Assembly: GCA_905221615.1 (NCBI GenBank)
Contig: CAJNDT010001237.1
Span: 1-64,000, forward strand
DNA length: 64,000 nucleotides
Source: Symbiodinium sp. CCMP2592
Lineage: Eukaryota > Sar > Dinophyceae > Suessiales > Symbiodiniaceae
Direction: 5' to 3'
Position 1 is the first letter of the stretch; the number at the start of each line of letters is the position of its first letter. Under the pieces are notes generated by a model that was not told where the DNA came from, did no database searches, and saw only the letters and a list, made by a program, of their open reading frames with translations. Positions 1 through 8,900 of the stretch are shown one piece after another. A program made the position numbers and the translations under genes.

Positions 1-842
1 AAAAGACCCCCAAAAAGCTTCTGTTTCTTTAGGACGAAGAGCTTCGTGTTTCTGAGCCTTCAGGGTCGGAGGGTTTCTGAGCCCGCCACCCTGAATGCTA
101 TGTTAAATGGTGCTGACGATCGTTTAGTAAGTATTATTATAGCAGTATTATAATATCGTAACCATATGGTGCTTTATAGAAGTATGATAGTCATAGCCCG
201 AAAGCAAAACAACCCTCCTTGTACGGTCTCAAACTCGGCGCTTGAACACATCGGGCTGCCTTCCACAGGAACGAAGCTTCTTCTGCTACCGGAGAAAGGC
301 TCGCTGGCTTTCCTTTCCTTGAGAGGCGTTCGGCAATCACTGTGCTATATGATATAACGTGCTATACTACACTATGTAATCTACCATACTATCCTGCTAT
401 TCAGGACCTTTGGGGTTTAGCTAGCTCTCTCATTTCGAGCTGGCTCCAGCTGCTGCCGATATCGTGATTATGAGCCCAGACGTCTCATCCTAAACCCCAC
501 TCTCGGGGCATTTTGCGGGCTCCTACTTATAAGTATAGTATAATATACCCCCCCAAACAAAGAAACACACACACGCACACACACCTACTCGAATCATTCA
601 GGCCCCTGTATTATTGAACCTTGGGGAAAGTGTTGAGCAGAGTCAGCATATGATCTTGTATGTCTTTGTTTTGTAGTGGCCAGCATGGGTACCGTCAGCA
701 CACTAGCATGCTTAGCATCGCTGTTGTAATGGTTGAGACCATGAATATTCACGAAAAACATGGCAGTCGTCTGTCATGCAGTAGTTTCATTTGTAGTAGT
801 TTCTTCCTTGTAGCAGTAACAGTAGCACCAGTCGTGGTGTCG
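1..842. other. Left flank, no gene recognised
   Basis: I see no convincing coding exon here. The stretch is moderately AT-rich, with TA-rich palindromic runs around 120-165 and 350-390 and a short CA-rich run around 566-586. The small open frames lack family features or exon-like composition. Confidence 0.5.
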
Positions 843-1012
843 TAGTAGTAGGAGTAGGAGTAGGAGTAGCAGTAGCAGTAGCAGTAGCAGTAGCAGTAGA
901 AGGAGGAGTAGGAGTAGGAGTGGGAGTAGGAGTAGTAGTAGTCGCCGTAGTAGTATAGTAGTAGTAGTAGTAGTAGTAGTAGCAGCAGTAGTAGCAGAGG
1001 TAGTAGTAGTAC
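843..1012. repeat. Degenerate TAG/GTA triplet microsatellite
   Basis: The sequence is dominated by GTA/TAG triplets with GGA and GCA variants. Open frames here translate to Thr/Tyr or Ser runs and are artefacts of the repeat. The same repeat type resumes at 1109 and on the far side of the retrotransposon at 19625, so it is probably the array into which the element inserted. Confidence 0.85.
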
Positions 1013-1110
1013 GGTTGATGATATAAACCCTGCATTACCTTAAGGACGCTAAACTATGGGAAGTATGGTATATTCCTTGTTATGGGCAATGCAGCATATA
1101 TATCATCAGC
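1013..1110. mobile_element. MITE-like hairpin element, GGTTGATGATA family
   Basis: The left end reads GGTTGATGATATA and the right end TATATATCATCAGC, which are near-perfect inverted repeats. The interior also folds back (CATTACC near the left, GGGCAATG near the right). A second copy with the same termini and interior lies at 54608-54708. It has no coding capacity. It sits inside the triplet microsatellite. Confidence 0.6.
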
Positions 1111-1190
1111 AGTAGTAGTAGTAGTAGTAGCAGCAGTGTAGTTGTTGTTGTAGTTGTTGTTGTCGTCGTCGTCGCAGTTGTAGTCGTAGT
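1111..1190. repeat. Interrupted AGT/GTT/GTC triplet repeat, insertion flank
   Basis: This is a triplet repeat that ends directly at the left LTR. The last four bases, TAGT (1187-1190), equal the four bases after the right LTR (19625-19628). They are a possible target-site duplication, but in a TAG repeat such a match is weak evidence. Confidence 0.7.
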
Positions 1191-1440
1191 TGTGGAGAAC
1201 GGAAACCCAAAGGGGCAGCACGCACCCTCGTTTTCCGTCCAAGCAGAAAGTCCAACGACCGTGACAGGTCGAACGTCCGCCCAGGACGGGCTGCGCGCAA
1301 TTGCGTCGCGGCAACGAGAAGCTACCAACGACACACGGCCGTGCTCACTTGAGCCAAAAATGTTATGAATACGAATTACAGAAGAGCATGCATAAAAGCA
1401 TACAGCACAACAGCCAGCCCGCAGACTATGTACAGTTACA
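1191..1440 (-). repeat. 3' LTR (left copy)
   Basis: This 250-bp repeat has TG...CA ends and is identical to 19375-19624 apart from position 1337. It is the downstream LTR because the internal ORFs read on the minus strand. It contains the spliced-leader-like motif at 1348-1365 (minus strand). Confidence 0.95.
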
Positions 1441-1450
1441 TTCGCCCCTC
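1441..1450 (-). promoter_or_regulatory. Candidate polypurine tract
   Basis: On the minus strand the bases directly before the 3' LTR read GAGGGGCGAA, nine purines out of ten. The position is where plus-strand DNA synthesis is primed in LTR elements. The tract is short and interrupted by one C, so this rests mainly on position. Confidence 0.5.
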
Positions 1451-1821
1451 AGCCGAGAGCACGATAGAGCCGTAGGATTCCGCGGGCGGCCGGAGGCCGT
1501 AAAACTGACCGACAGACCCTGCCCTCCTACAAACCCTTCGCACTCAGCACAAGACCTTCGTTTTTCACGGCCTGTGCTGCACGAGGCTCTGGTTTCCTAC
1601 TGTACACAGCCTGCGCCGCACTGCGGCCACATGGCTGGTGAAACGAGCAGCTGAAGCTGCGGCGTTACTCCACGCGCTTCGGGAGCACTACCGTGCCTCC
1701 CTAGCCGCTCCCGTCAAAGACCTGTAGAGCGGATACGCCACCCTGTCGTCTCATCGGAAAGCAGCTAGGTGCTGCGACCAAAACTGAGGTGGCTAGAAGG
1801 GCGGAGCGCAGTCCGCGACTT
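1451..1821 (-). other. 3' untranslated region of the retrotransposon
   Basis: This lies between the ORF2 stop and the polypurine tract. I see no domain-like open frame in it. A 60-bp duplication (1788-1847 and 1867-1926) straddles its boundary with ORF2. Confidence 0.6.
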
Positions 1822-1926
1822 CTAGTCCACGGTCACTGCGGCTCCACCAAAACTGAAGTTGCCACAGGTGGCTAGAAGGGCGGAGCGCAGTCCGCGACTT
1901 CTAGTCCACGGTAACTGCGGCTCCAC
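1788..1926. repeat. 60-bp direct duplication at the end of ORF2
   Basis: Positions 1788-1847 and 1867-1926 match at all but one of 60 bases, with a spacing of 79. Because 79 is not a multiple of three, the second copy met by the ribosome is read in another frame. There it supplies the ORF2 stop codon at 1822-1824. The duplication has thus rewritten the ORF2 C-terminus. Confidence 0.85.
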
Positions 1927-4900
1927 GTTGGGTTGCGCGGCGGGCTGCTGGACATTTGAGGGTTTTGCCCGCCCGCGGTGGTTCCGCTGAGGTGCTTCGA
2001 ACTCCTCGAGCTTCAGCGCCTTGGACCACTCGGTGCCAAACGAATCTAGCCACTTTTGTCTAAATTCAGAGGTCAGCACACTGGCGACCGCGATGCCGAC
2101 CTCCGCGTTGGCCCGTGAACTAGCACTAAAGTTTAGGCTTCCTATCACGGCGCTAACTGTGGAGTCCGTCCTCGTCACGAGCACCGTCTTGGCGTGGTGG
2201 ATGCCCGCGAGGCCTGCGCCGATGCTCACGTCCGTGCGGTTCTCGGCGGCGTAAGCCGCCTTGACCGAGGTGCCCTTGCCGACACGGACCTGGACGCCAG
2301 CCGCCCCTAGCTCCTTGAGGGACTGCAGCTGGAGCTTGGTCCGGCTCGTCTGCGAGTTGTCGGCAAGCACGTGGGCTCGGGCGCCTCGCTCCAGCGAGGA
2401 CACGAGGGCTCCAACCAAAGGCTTGCTATCGAAGCTGTAGGCTCGCACGTAAACGTGGTCCCCATGCCCAGCGTCCGATAGCATCGTTTGTACCACAGCG
2501 TGATACTCCGGAAGGGTCAGAAACTTGACCCCGGCTCGCTCGAAGCCGTCAGGGATCGGGAAGTCTCTGACACGCCGTGCCTGGCTCGACATGGGAGCTG
2601 TCGGAGCCGGAGACGCCGCAGAGGTACCCTGGCGGGAAGCCTCCGCTGCAGGCGTCTTCGGAACAGTCTCTGTCGGAGGCGCCGACACTGTGGCCACCTC
2701 GTGGCGGCCTCTGAGCTTGGTAAAGCCGTCAAGGCAACCCTCGGACGGGTTCCCGACATTCCGAGCTCTTTCAGAGAGCGATCTCGCTTTCGACACCATG
2801 CCGGCAAGGCACCCCTGTTCCAGGGCCGGCGCGCCGAGGATCGCACGGGCGCGTCTAGTCGCGGCCGGGGCGACGGACAGCGTTGGGGCAGCGCTCGCGC
2901 CTGTCATGGCCACGAGTTGCCCCGCAGCTTCAACAGCGCGTTCTATGTGACCACAACGTCCCTCGTTGAGGAATGCCTTGCAGTCGCAGCCTGCGCCGTC
3001 CGCGCCCGACCCGACCTTCACAAGAACCCTGTGTGCTCCGGCCTTAGTCTTTGATGCAACCTCAAAGACAGCCTCCCGGCCTTCGAGCGACACCAGAACA
3101 GCATTCCCAAAGGGGTTACCGTTCATGGCGTGCATTAGCCGGTTAGTGGCGACACGTCCGGCCCACCACAGCACTACGGCCGCGAACGTCCACAGTAGGA
3201 CGACGGCCGTCAAGCCAACCACGCGGACACCCCGAACGAGGATACCAGAGGATTCCTCGATGAGGTCCTCCGCCGCAGTGGCAACTGCAGTGAGGCTCAC
3301 GTGTGCCACCTCTCTGGCACCGCGCTCAACAGTGAAGAGGGTAGGCGCCAGCGCAGCGGCCACCAAACCCGTCTTCCATCCAATGTTGCCCGTTGTGGCG
3401 TGGGCTGCGCGATTGCGCGCTCTCCTGGAGAGAGCCCAGCTGGAGACCGCAGCGCCTATCGAGCGCACGGCCCCAAGGAACCCACCACGGTTCGAGGGCC
3501 CGGAAGAGACAGCGGGGCGAGAAGAAACGGCAGGGGCCTCGGGCGCCACTCTGTGGCCACCCGGGCCACGCAGTGGGAGCGTGAGGGCGGGCTGCCCAGC
3601 ACGCTCGCCGAGTCGGGAGGAGTATGCCAGTCCGGCAGCACCTCCGGCCCACCATCCTCGGTTGCCGTAGCGGTTCGAGCTTCCCCTTCCACCACCTTTG
3701 CCACCCCCCTTGCTGCCAGAGCTGCGGCCCCCACTGGGTGCACCGCGCCCGGAGGAAGGTTGGCTCCACCAGGCTCGGGCAGAGTCTTGAGAGAGCTCTG
3801 CCTGCCTGCGCTTTTCAGCGCGGAGCCTCTTCCGTCCGGAGCGGAGGAATTTCCTCGCATGCTCCGCAAGGGGATCGGCGTTGATGGAACGCTCGATCCG
3901 TTCCATCTTCGTGCCCTCGCTCTCTTCCGACGAAGAAGCAGCTTCATCGTCGCCTTCCTGGGGCGGCATGCCGTGGGTTATGAACGACGCGCCCGACTTA
4001 GGGCCACTGCACTTAAAGCACAGTTTGCGCCATAACATGTTCCTCTCTTGGCATGTGTCCCGCCCACAGGTCCAGTAGGCGTTGGACATTGCGGCGGCGA
4101 TCGCGTCCGAACGCTTCGCATAAAGGTACTCCTTTATGCGTTCCTTATGTTCATCGAGCCAGACCTCGATGAACCACGCCGGCGCCGTTCGCAGGTCCAC
4201 CGGCGTGCTCCAGTACAGGCTGTCCTCGAAGATCCCCACACAGGGGGCACCTCCGAGCTCCTCGGAATCATGGTGCCGGCAGGTATTGCGTTCTGGTGGG
4301 TTCGCACGCCCACAAGTAAAGCAATCCCACCAGCCCCAAGGCCAGACCTTGCCTGTGAGGAGCGGAACGCGCTCGGGTGTCGGTCCAAGCTCGTTTTCAT
4401 CGTAATCGGGCCAGATTTCAAACACTGGCCTGTTCGACAAAATCGCAGCCTGGTAGACGAACGCGCGCCTCCGGCGCCGCGCCAACGCGAGGAGCTGCTC
4501 GAGCGTATGCTCACCACCGCCTCGGAAGAATTCCCTGATCTGTTCATCATGTTGGAGATCAAGGGGGACCGTGAGCCTGGGATCCACGTCGCGGGCGCCG
4601 GGCCTTCCAGGCCCCGGCGGTGGAGTCGCATCCCAGTCCACGTCGCGCCAATCGGCCCCGGGAACCTCGTTCGAGAGTCCGTAAACCCCCGAAACTCGGT
4701 GTTGGGGAGCCGGCGACTCCATGGTATCCTGCCATGTTGTGAATCGCTTCTTGGGCGGCGGCGGTCCCTCCGGCTCCGCGGGTCGCCGCTTGTCTGTGCT
4801 CGACGGAGCAGCGGCCCCGCTGGCACCTTCTTCGGCACCTGCCTCGCCACTAGACGAGGGAGCCGCGCCTGTCCCGGCCGCGGCTCCTGCAGGGCCGGCT

Positions 4901-5943
4901 GGTGCCGAGGGCGCTTCTTCCTTCTTGGTGGTGGCCCGCTTGGCCGCGGGGCCTTGACGCTCAGAGCCGCTCTCCTCAACGGCGCGCTTGAGGGAGGAGA
5001 GGGACTTAGCCTCTGCTGTCTCCTTTTCCTCCTTGGTCACTGCAGGAAGGCGGGTGTCGCGCCGTGCCTCAGGAGCCGCAGCCGCGGCCTCCTGGGCCGA
5101 AGCAGCAAGCTCCTCCTTGGCGCGTGCCGCCGCTCTTTCCCGTGCCAAGCCTGCCTTCATAGACTCCGCGAGGCTAGGGATCCGGACCTCCGGACTCCCT
5201 GCCTCAGCTGGGGGAGTCACGTTGGCCGCAGGCGCTGCAGAGGAGGAAGACGCCTCCTGAGAGGCATCCGGAGGAGCAGGAGCCATCTCCTGATCCTCGG
5301 AATGCGTCGCCGAAGATGGCGGAGCTTTCTTCTTAGTGCTGGAAGCCTGAGGCTCCGCACCCCATCGTGGATCAGGCGGGGTTCCAGTCCTCTGGACACC
5401 CCCCTTCTCTCGAGGGAGCAGATCCGTTTCCAGCATAGGGGGATCTATCTCCAGTTGGGTGTCAGTCTGCTTTGCGATAGGGTTCAAGACACCCGCTGCG
5501 AGCTTTTCTTCTCTGAGCCCATCGTGGGCGTTCCAGATAAGGTCTGAAAAGGTTTCCCTCATCGCTTGGACGTGCTCCCTCGGGGTATCTTCCCGGGGAG
5601 CGTCCACGTCCGTATCTTGGGGCTCCAAAAGCTCGTCGGGGAACGCCGGAGGAGGCGGTTCAACATCTTCGGGAACCTCTCCGGATCTCCCCTGCTCTTC
5701 GCGAATCGCCTCGAACGCTTCGCCCAGCGGGGTCTCGTCCCTAAACAAGTGACGGTAGGGACTCGGAGCTGCGGCGTTGGGCATCATGAAGTCACGTGCG
5801 CCAGAGACCATCGGAAGTGACACAAGGCGCCCCATCCGGGAGCCGCCTGAAATCACGCAGCTCCGCCCCGATGCGATCACAGAAGCGGTCCGGGTTGGAG
5901 ATATGCGTAAACCGGCCCAGGTCAGCCTCAAAGACCCAGACAC
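1822..5943 (-). CDS. Retrotransposon ORF2: RanBP2 zinc fingers, membrane segment, SWIM finger, PLD-like domain
   Basis: The frame is open from 5943 (1373 aa). A more likely start is the ATG at 5787, four bases after the TGA of ORF1, giving about 1321 aa. Alternatively it is made as a fusion by a +1 shift in the 152-nt overlap. The N-terminal half is Pro/Ala/Glu-rich and probably disordered. Two RanBP2-like fingers follow (residues 539-558 and 624-645), then Ser/Gly/Arg-rich sequence, and a hydrophobic helix at about 910-931. A SWIM motif C-x-C-x8-C-x-H lies at 986-999 and a phospholipase-D-like domain at about 1141-1306. The known roles of such parts are RNA binding (RanBP2 type), nucleic acid or protein binding (SWIM) and phosphodiester cleavage (PLD). 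A role as an accessory nucleic-acid-handling protein of the element is inference. I do not recognise a matching full-length family. Confidence 0.85.
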   Translation of the reverse strand: MSGSLRLTWAGLRISPTRTASVIASGRSCVISGGSRMGRLVSLPMVSGARDFMMPNAAAPSPYRHLFRDETPLGEAFEAIREEQGRSGEVPEDVEPPPPAFPDELLEPQDTDVDAPREDTPREHVQAMRETFSDLIWNAHDGLREEKLAAGVLNPIAKQTDTQLEIDPPMLETDLLPREKGGVQRTGTPPDPRWGAEPQASSTKKKAPPSSATHSEDQEMAPAPPDASQEASSSSAAPAANVTPPAEAGSPEVRIPSLAESMKAGLARERAAARAKEELAASAQEAAAAAPEARRDTRLPAVTKEEKETAEAKSLSSLKRAVEESGSERQGPAAKRATTKKEEAPSAPAGPAGAAAGTGAAPSSSGEAGAEEGASGAAAPSSTDKRRPAEPEGPPPPKKRFTTWQDTMESPAPQHRVSGVYGLSNEVPGADWRDVDWDATPPPGPGRPGARDVDPRLTVPLDLQHDEQIREFFRGGGEHTLEQLLALARRRRRAFVYQAAILSNRPVFEIWPDYDENELGPTPERVPLLTGKVWPWGWWDCFTCGRANPPERNTCRHHDSEELGGAPCVGIFEDSLYWSTPVDLRTAPAWFIEVWLDEHKERIKEYLYAKRSDAIAAAMSNAYWTCGRDTCQERNMLWRKLCFKCSGPKSGASFITHGMPPQEGDDEAASSSEESEGTKMERIERSINADPLAEHARKFLRSGRKRLRAEKRRQAELSQDSARAWWSQPSSGRGAPSGGRSSGSKGGGKGGGRGSSNRYGNRGWWAGGAAGLAYSSRLGERAGQPALTLPLRGPGGHRVAPEAPAVSSRPAVSSGPSNRGGFLGAVRSIGAAVSSWALSRRARNRAAHATTGNIGWKTGLVAAALAPTLFTVERGAREVAHVSLTAVATAAEDLIEESSGILVRGVRVVGLTAVVLLWTFAAVVLWWAGRVATNRLMHAMNGNPFGNAVLVSLEGREAVFEVASKTKAGAHRVLVKVGSGADGAGCDCKAFLNEGRCGHIERAVEAAGQLVAMTGASAAPTLSVAPAATRRARAILGAPALEQGCLAGMVSKARSLSERARNVGNPSEGCLDGFTKLRGRHEVATVSAPPTETVPKTPAAEASRQGTSAASPAPTAPMSSQARRVRDFPIPDGFERAGVKFLTLPEYHAVVQTMLSDAGHGDHVYVRAYSFDSKPLVGALVSSLERGARAHVLADNSQTSRTKLQLQSLKELGAAGVQVRVGKGTSVKAAYAAENRTDVSIGAGLAGIHHAKTVLVTRTDSTVSAVIGSLNFSASSRANAEVGIAVASVLTSEFRQKWLDSFGTEWSKALKLEEFEAPQRNHRGRAKPSNVQQPAAQPNVEPQLPWTRSRGLRSALLATCGNFSFGGAAVTVD
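2026..2523 (-). other. PLD-superfamily nuclease-like domain of ORF2
   Basis: ORF2 residues about 1141-1306 show the fold signature of single-HKD PLD proteins: a strand YVRAYSFDSKPLV, a helix, and ERGARAHVLAD. Then comes H-x-K at 1250-1252 (IHHAKTVLV), followed by GSLNFSASSRANAE, the usual G-S-x-N and N-x-E elements. The Asp normally five residues after the Lys is Thr1257, with an Asp only at 1260, so activity is uncertain. Relatives include Zucchini/PLD6-type nucleases and bacterial Nuc. Confidence 0.75.
2947..2988 (-). other. SWIM zinc finger of ORF2
   Basis: ORF2 residues 986-999 read CDC, eight residues, then CGH. This matches C-x-C-xn-C-x-H and is followed by a hydrophobic helix start (IERAV), as in SWIM domains of MULE transposases and plant FAR1-type proteins. 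The match is on motif and local context only. Confidence 0.65.
3150..3216 (-). other. Hydrophobic (membrane-type) segment of ORF2
   Basis: ORF2 residues about 910-931 form an uncharged Leu/Val/Trp-rich stretch (TAVVLLWTFAAVVLWWAG) followed by Arg. This is enough for one transmembrane helix. Such a segment is unusual between nucleic-acid-binding fingers. Confidence 0.6.
4009..4329 (-). other. Pair of RanBP2-type zinc fingers in ORF2
   Basis: The first finger is W-D-C-x2-C-x3-N-x6-C-x2-H (residues 539-558), with His in place of the last Cys. The second is W-T-C-x4-C-x3-N-x6-C-x2-C (residues 623-645). The conserved Trp and Asn are present in both. Fingers of this class often bind single-stranded RNA or ubiquitin. 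Confidence 0.75.
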
Positions 5944-8900
5944 GGTCTCTGTGGTCTCTGCTAGCTTCTCCGTGGCGGAAGCGTCTCAGAGCCACAGCGG
6001 CTTCTCCAAAGAACGCATCGTCGCACGGGGCCGGCACCATGTTCGCCGGAAGGCCCCGTCCGTGGACCGCCGCTCGGTGGTACGCGGCTTCGTACTCGTG
6101 CTCGAATTCGGCACGGCACCCGCGGATACCACACTTGTGGCCGGACCCACGGGAAGGAACCCTTCTAGGGTCTCCGTTCCCAATCTCCTCGGGTGTAGGG
6201 CAACCAGCCACGCCCCCGCCATGGATCGCACTCCGGTCGGGGGTGTCCCCGAGATCGACGAATTCCCCAGGCACTGCAGCCTCCTCGGGAATCGGATCCA
6301 CACTGAAAGGCACAAAGGTGTGCCGCGCAGGAGACTTCGGAGCGGGCCGTTCTTGGCTTGCCGACCGACGCTCCACGGATGCCATGAAATCGTCGATCCC
6401 GCGGAGGATGGCCTCAGTCTTGGCCCGTTCCTCCTCGGTCTCCTCTGGGACGGCCGTACCTCCTTCTCGGGAGCCCTCTGGGCCTCCCGTGGAGGCCGAG
6501 CTCGCAGAAGGGGCTTCAGCACTAGGAACGGCCCCCTTCGGAGCGGCCTTGAGCGGAGGCCCACCAAGCTTAGGCCGGATAGGGCCTTGGTAAGGCCCGG
6601 GCCCCAGCCCTCCATGAGGCAAGGGCCTTTCCGACCGGTTCCTCGCAGCAGGTGGCGGAGGAGGAGATCGCGCGATGGGCGGCTCAGCCGGCCCACCCAG
6701 CAACCATCCAGGCCTGGTGCTCAAGAACTCCTCGGCCCTCTCGGTTTCCATGATCAGGAACGGCGGTGGAGGCCTGACCCCTTTCGGCGTCGGGCCAGGC
6801 TTCACCGTGACCATTCCTTCCGGAACGGCTGGCCTCTTCGGCGGCGGCTTCGGGTTCGCCTTCTTGCTGAAGTTCTTCGGGTGGAACAAATCCGCTGGAG
6901 TAAGCGTACGGTCCGCCTCCATCGGCTGATCCCCAGGCGCTGCACCGGCACCCTCAGGGTCACCGGGCGCGGCCTGAGGATCCTCAGGCAGCTCATCCCG
7001 GGCCCTGGGCGGCGTCTTGTAGCGGATCGTGTCCGCAGGCGGTGCTTCGGGAGGCACCTTTTGAGGGGGGCGGTGTGATCTTCCCCGCTCCTGTTCCCCT
7101 GCCGAAGGCGCTCCCTCTGGGGCCACCTTGGGGGTAGGCTTTAGTTTGCCTTCCCGCCCTGGCGGCGGCCTATCATCGACCGTCCTGGACCGATGCAGCG
7201 CAGAGGGCATCCCACGGGGACCACCCTCCTTAGGTGGTCCAGGCGGGGGTCCCGCCGGCATTGCCGAGCTCTTGGCCCGCACCTCAACTTCCAGCTCGGA
7301 AGACGAGTCCTCGTCCCCGATATAGTAGTTGACCGGGCCGGCTCCGCCAGGCGGCGCCGACTGCTCTCTGCGGACTCCGCTCCCGGGCTCCGCATCATCG
7401 ACCCACCGCAGGGTGTTACCCTGACGCTCTGCAAGCGAGAGGTCGAAGACTTCACAGCCGGGTTGCACCGTGAGGATTCGGAGGATGCATTCTGGAGGGA
7501 CACGCCCTGTCAGAACACATCCGTCTGTCCCTCTCCAGACGGGCACCCCGGAAGCCCTTAGGAGCTCGAGGTTCGAGACCACAAGACAGGTCGAGTTCTT
7601 TCTAAAGCCCGACGTACTGTCCCGCTGTCTTGGGTACCCGGGCCCGATCACCCAATGGACAGTCAGGCGCGGGCCGTTTCCGCCTCCCGGGAGGAGGCCG
7701 TCGCGGCCGATCCGCCGCGCATGAAACACCTCTGTGCCATGACAGAGGGTGGAGCCTCCGTACTCTACCGAGAGCTCCCTCATGCCGGCCTCATCGAGGC
7801 CGTCTCCATACACGGTGCCCGCGGTCAATCCTGACCCACGGCCGTGTCCCTGGAGAGCCCGGATCCGGCCATCGACCAGCTCCAGCCGCTGCTTCTCCCG
7901 ACCGCCAGCCGCGTTTTCCAGATCACTCGCCGCACCTGCCTCGATCGCGGACGAAGTGATCTGGAGCTTCTCGGCTAAGGCGGATACGCTAATCCAGCCC
8001 CCTTCGCCGAGATGGCCCTGCAGGCCGAATTTGCCGTGGCGGAGGGCTTGCGTAAGCGCCCTCTGGCAAACCGCGGGGTTCTCTAGCCACACCCACGGCT
8101 GCCATCGTGAGTTGCTATCACGACCGCCTTTCCCTTCGTTCCCGCGTCTGCGGCCACCTCCCATGGCGCCCCTCGCGGCTCCCTGGCCCACGAGGGGCCC
8201 GGCACACGGAGGAAAAAGTGGGAGTGGCTCCGCGACCAGCCGGTCCACGGAGGACCCACCGGCAGCGAAGGAAAGAGGGGTACACGCGACCTCCCGGCCC
8301 ACGTGTGCCAAAGCACACCGCGAGGCGCAAGAAGCCGATGGCAAGGGCCCGCGCGGCCCGTCGCAAGCTACTGGGCTACTCGTCTTGAGCCCACGCTGCG
8401 CGGCCATGTCCTGAAAGGCAGGGGGTTCAAGGGGGCTGCACAGAGAGAGGGGGTAGGGCTCACACTCAGCACGACCTACACCCTGGACTACCTCACTACA
8501 CCCTTGCTGCAGCACGCACGCAACGAGTAGTAGCATAGAAAGGAGGTAGCGACCCACGGGCGTACAGGCCTGCGTCCGAGCTGCCCCCCACGTTCCCCCC
8601 CGAACCCCCCCGACGCGGCACACTAAGACCCCGAACCCTAACCTAGACCCCGCGGTCAAGACACAAGCGGTCAAGACGAACACAAGCGAGTTAGGGTATA
8701 GGGCTCTTGTGGGGTGGTTAGTGTCCGTTAGGGATTCATCGTGTTTTGCTTTTGCTTTAGGCGCGACCTTCCGGTCCGCGTCAGGCGGACTGGAGCTCGA
8801 GCCGTCGCGGCCTCGAGCGCCTAAGGCTTCAAGGGCGGAAGCGGCGGTCTGAGGCGCGGAGCGGCTGCCCTTCCGGCACGCCGTCCTTATCTCCTCCTCT

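Noticed and set aside
910-950. ORF2 as a retroviral envelope
   Set aside because: It has one hydrophobic segment but no signal peptide, no Cys-rich ectodomain pattern and is dominated by zinc-finger and nuclease-like domains located at 1822-5943.
4048-5547. 499-codon plus-strand open frame opposite ORF2, and other long frames opposite ORF1
   Set aside because: The GC-rich coding sequence of the minus-strand ORFs leaves the antisense frames open. Translations are Arg/Pro/Gly-rich and lack domains.
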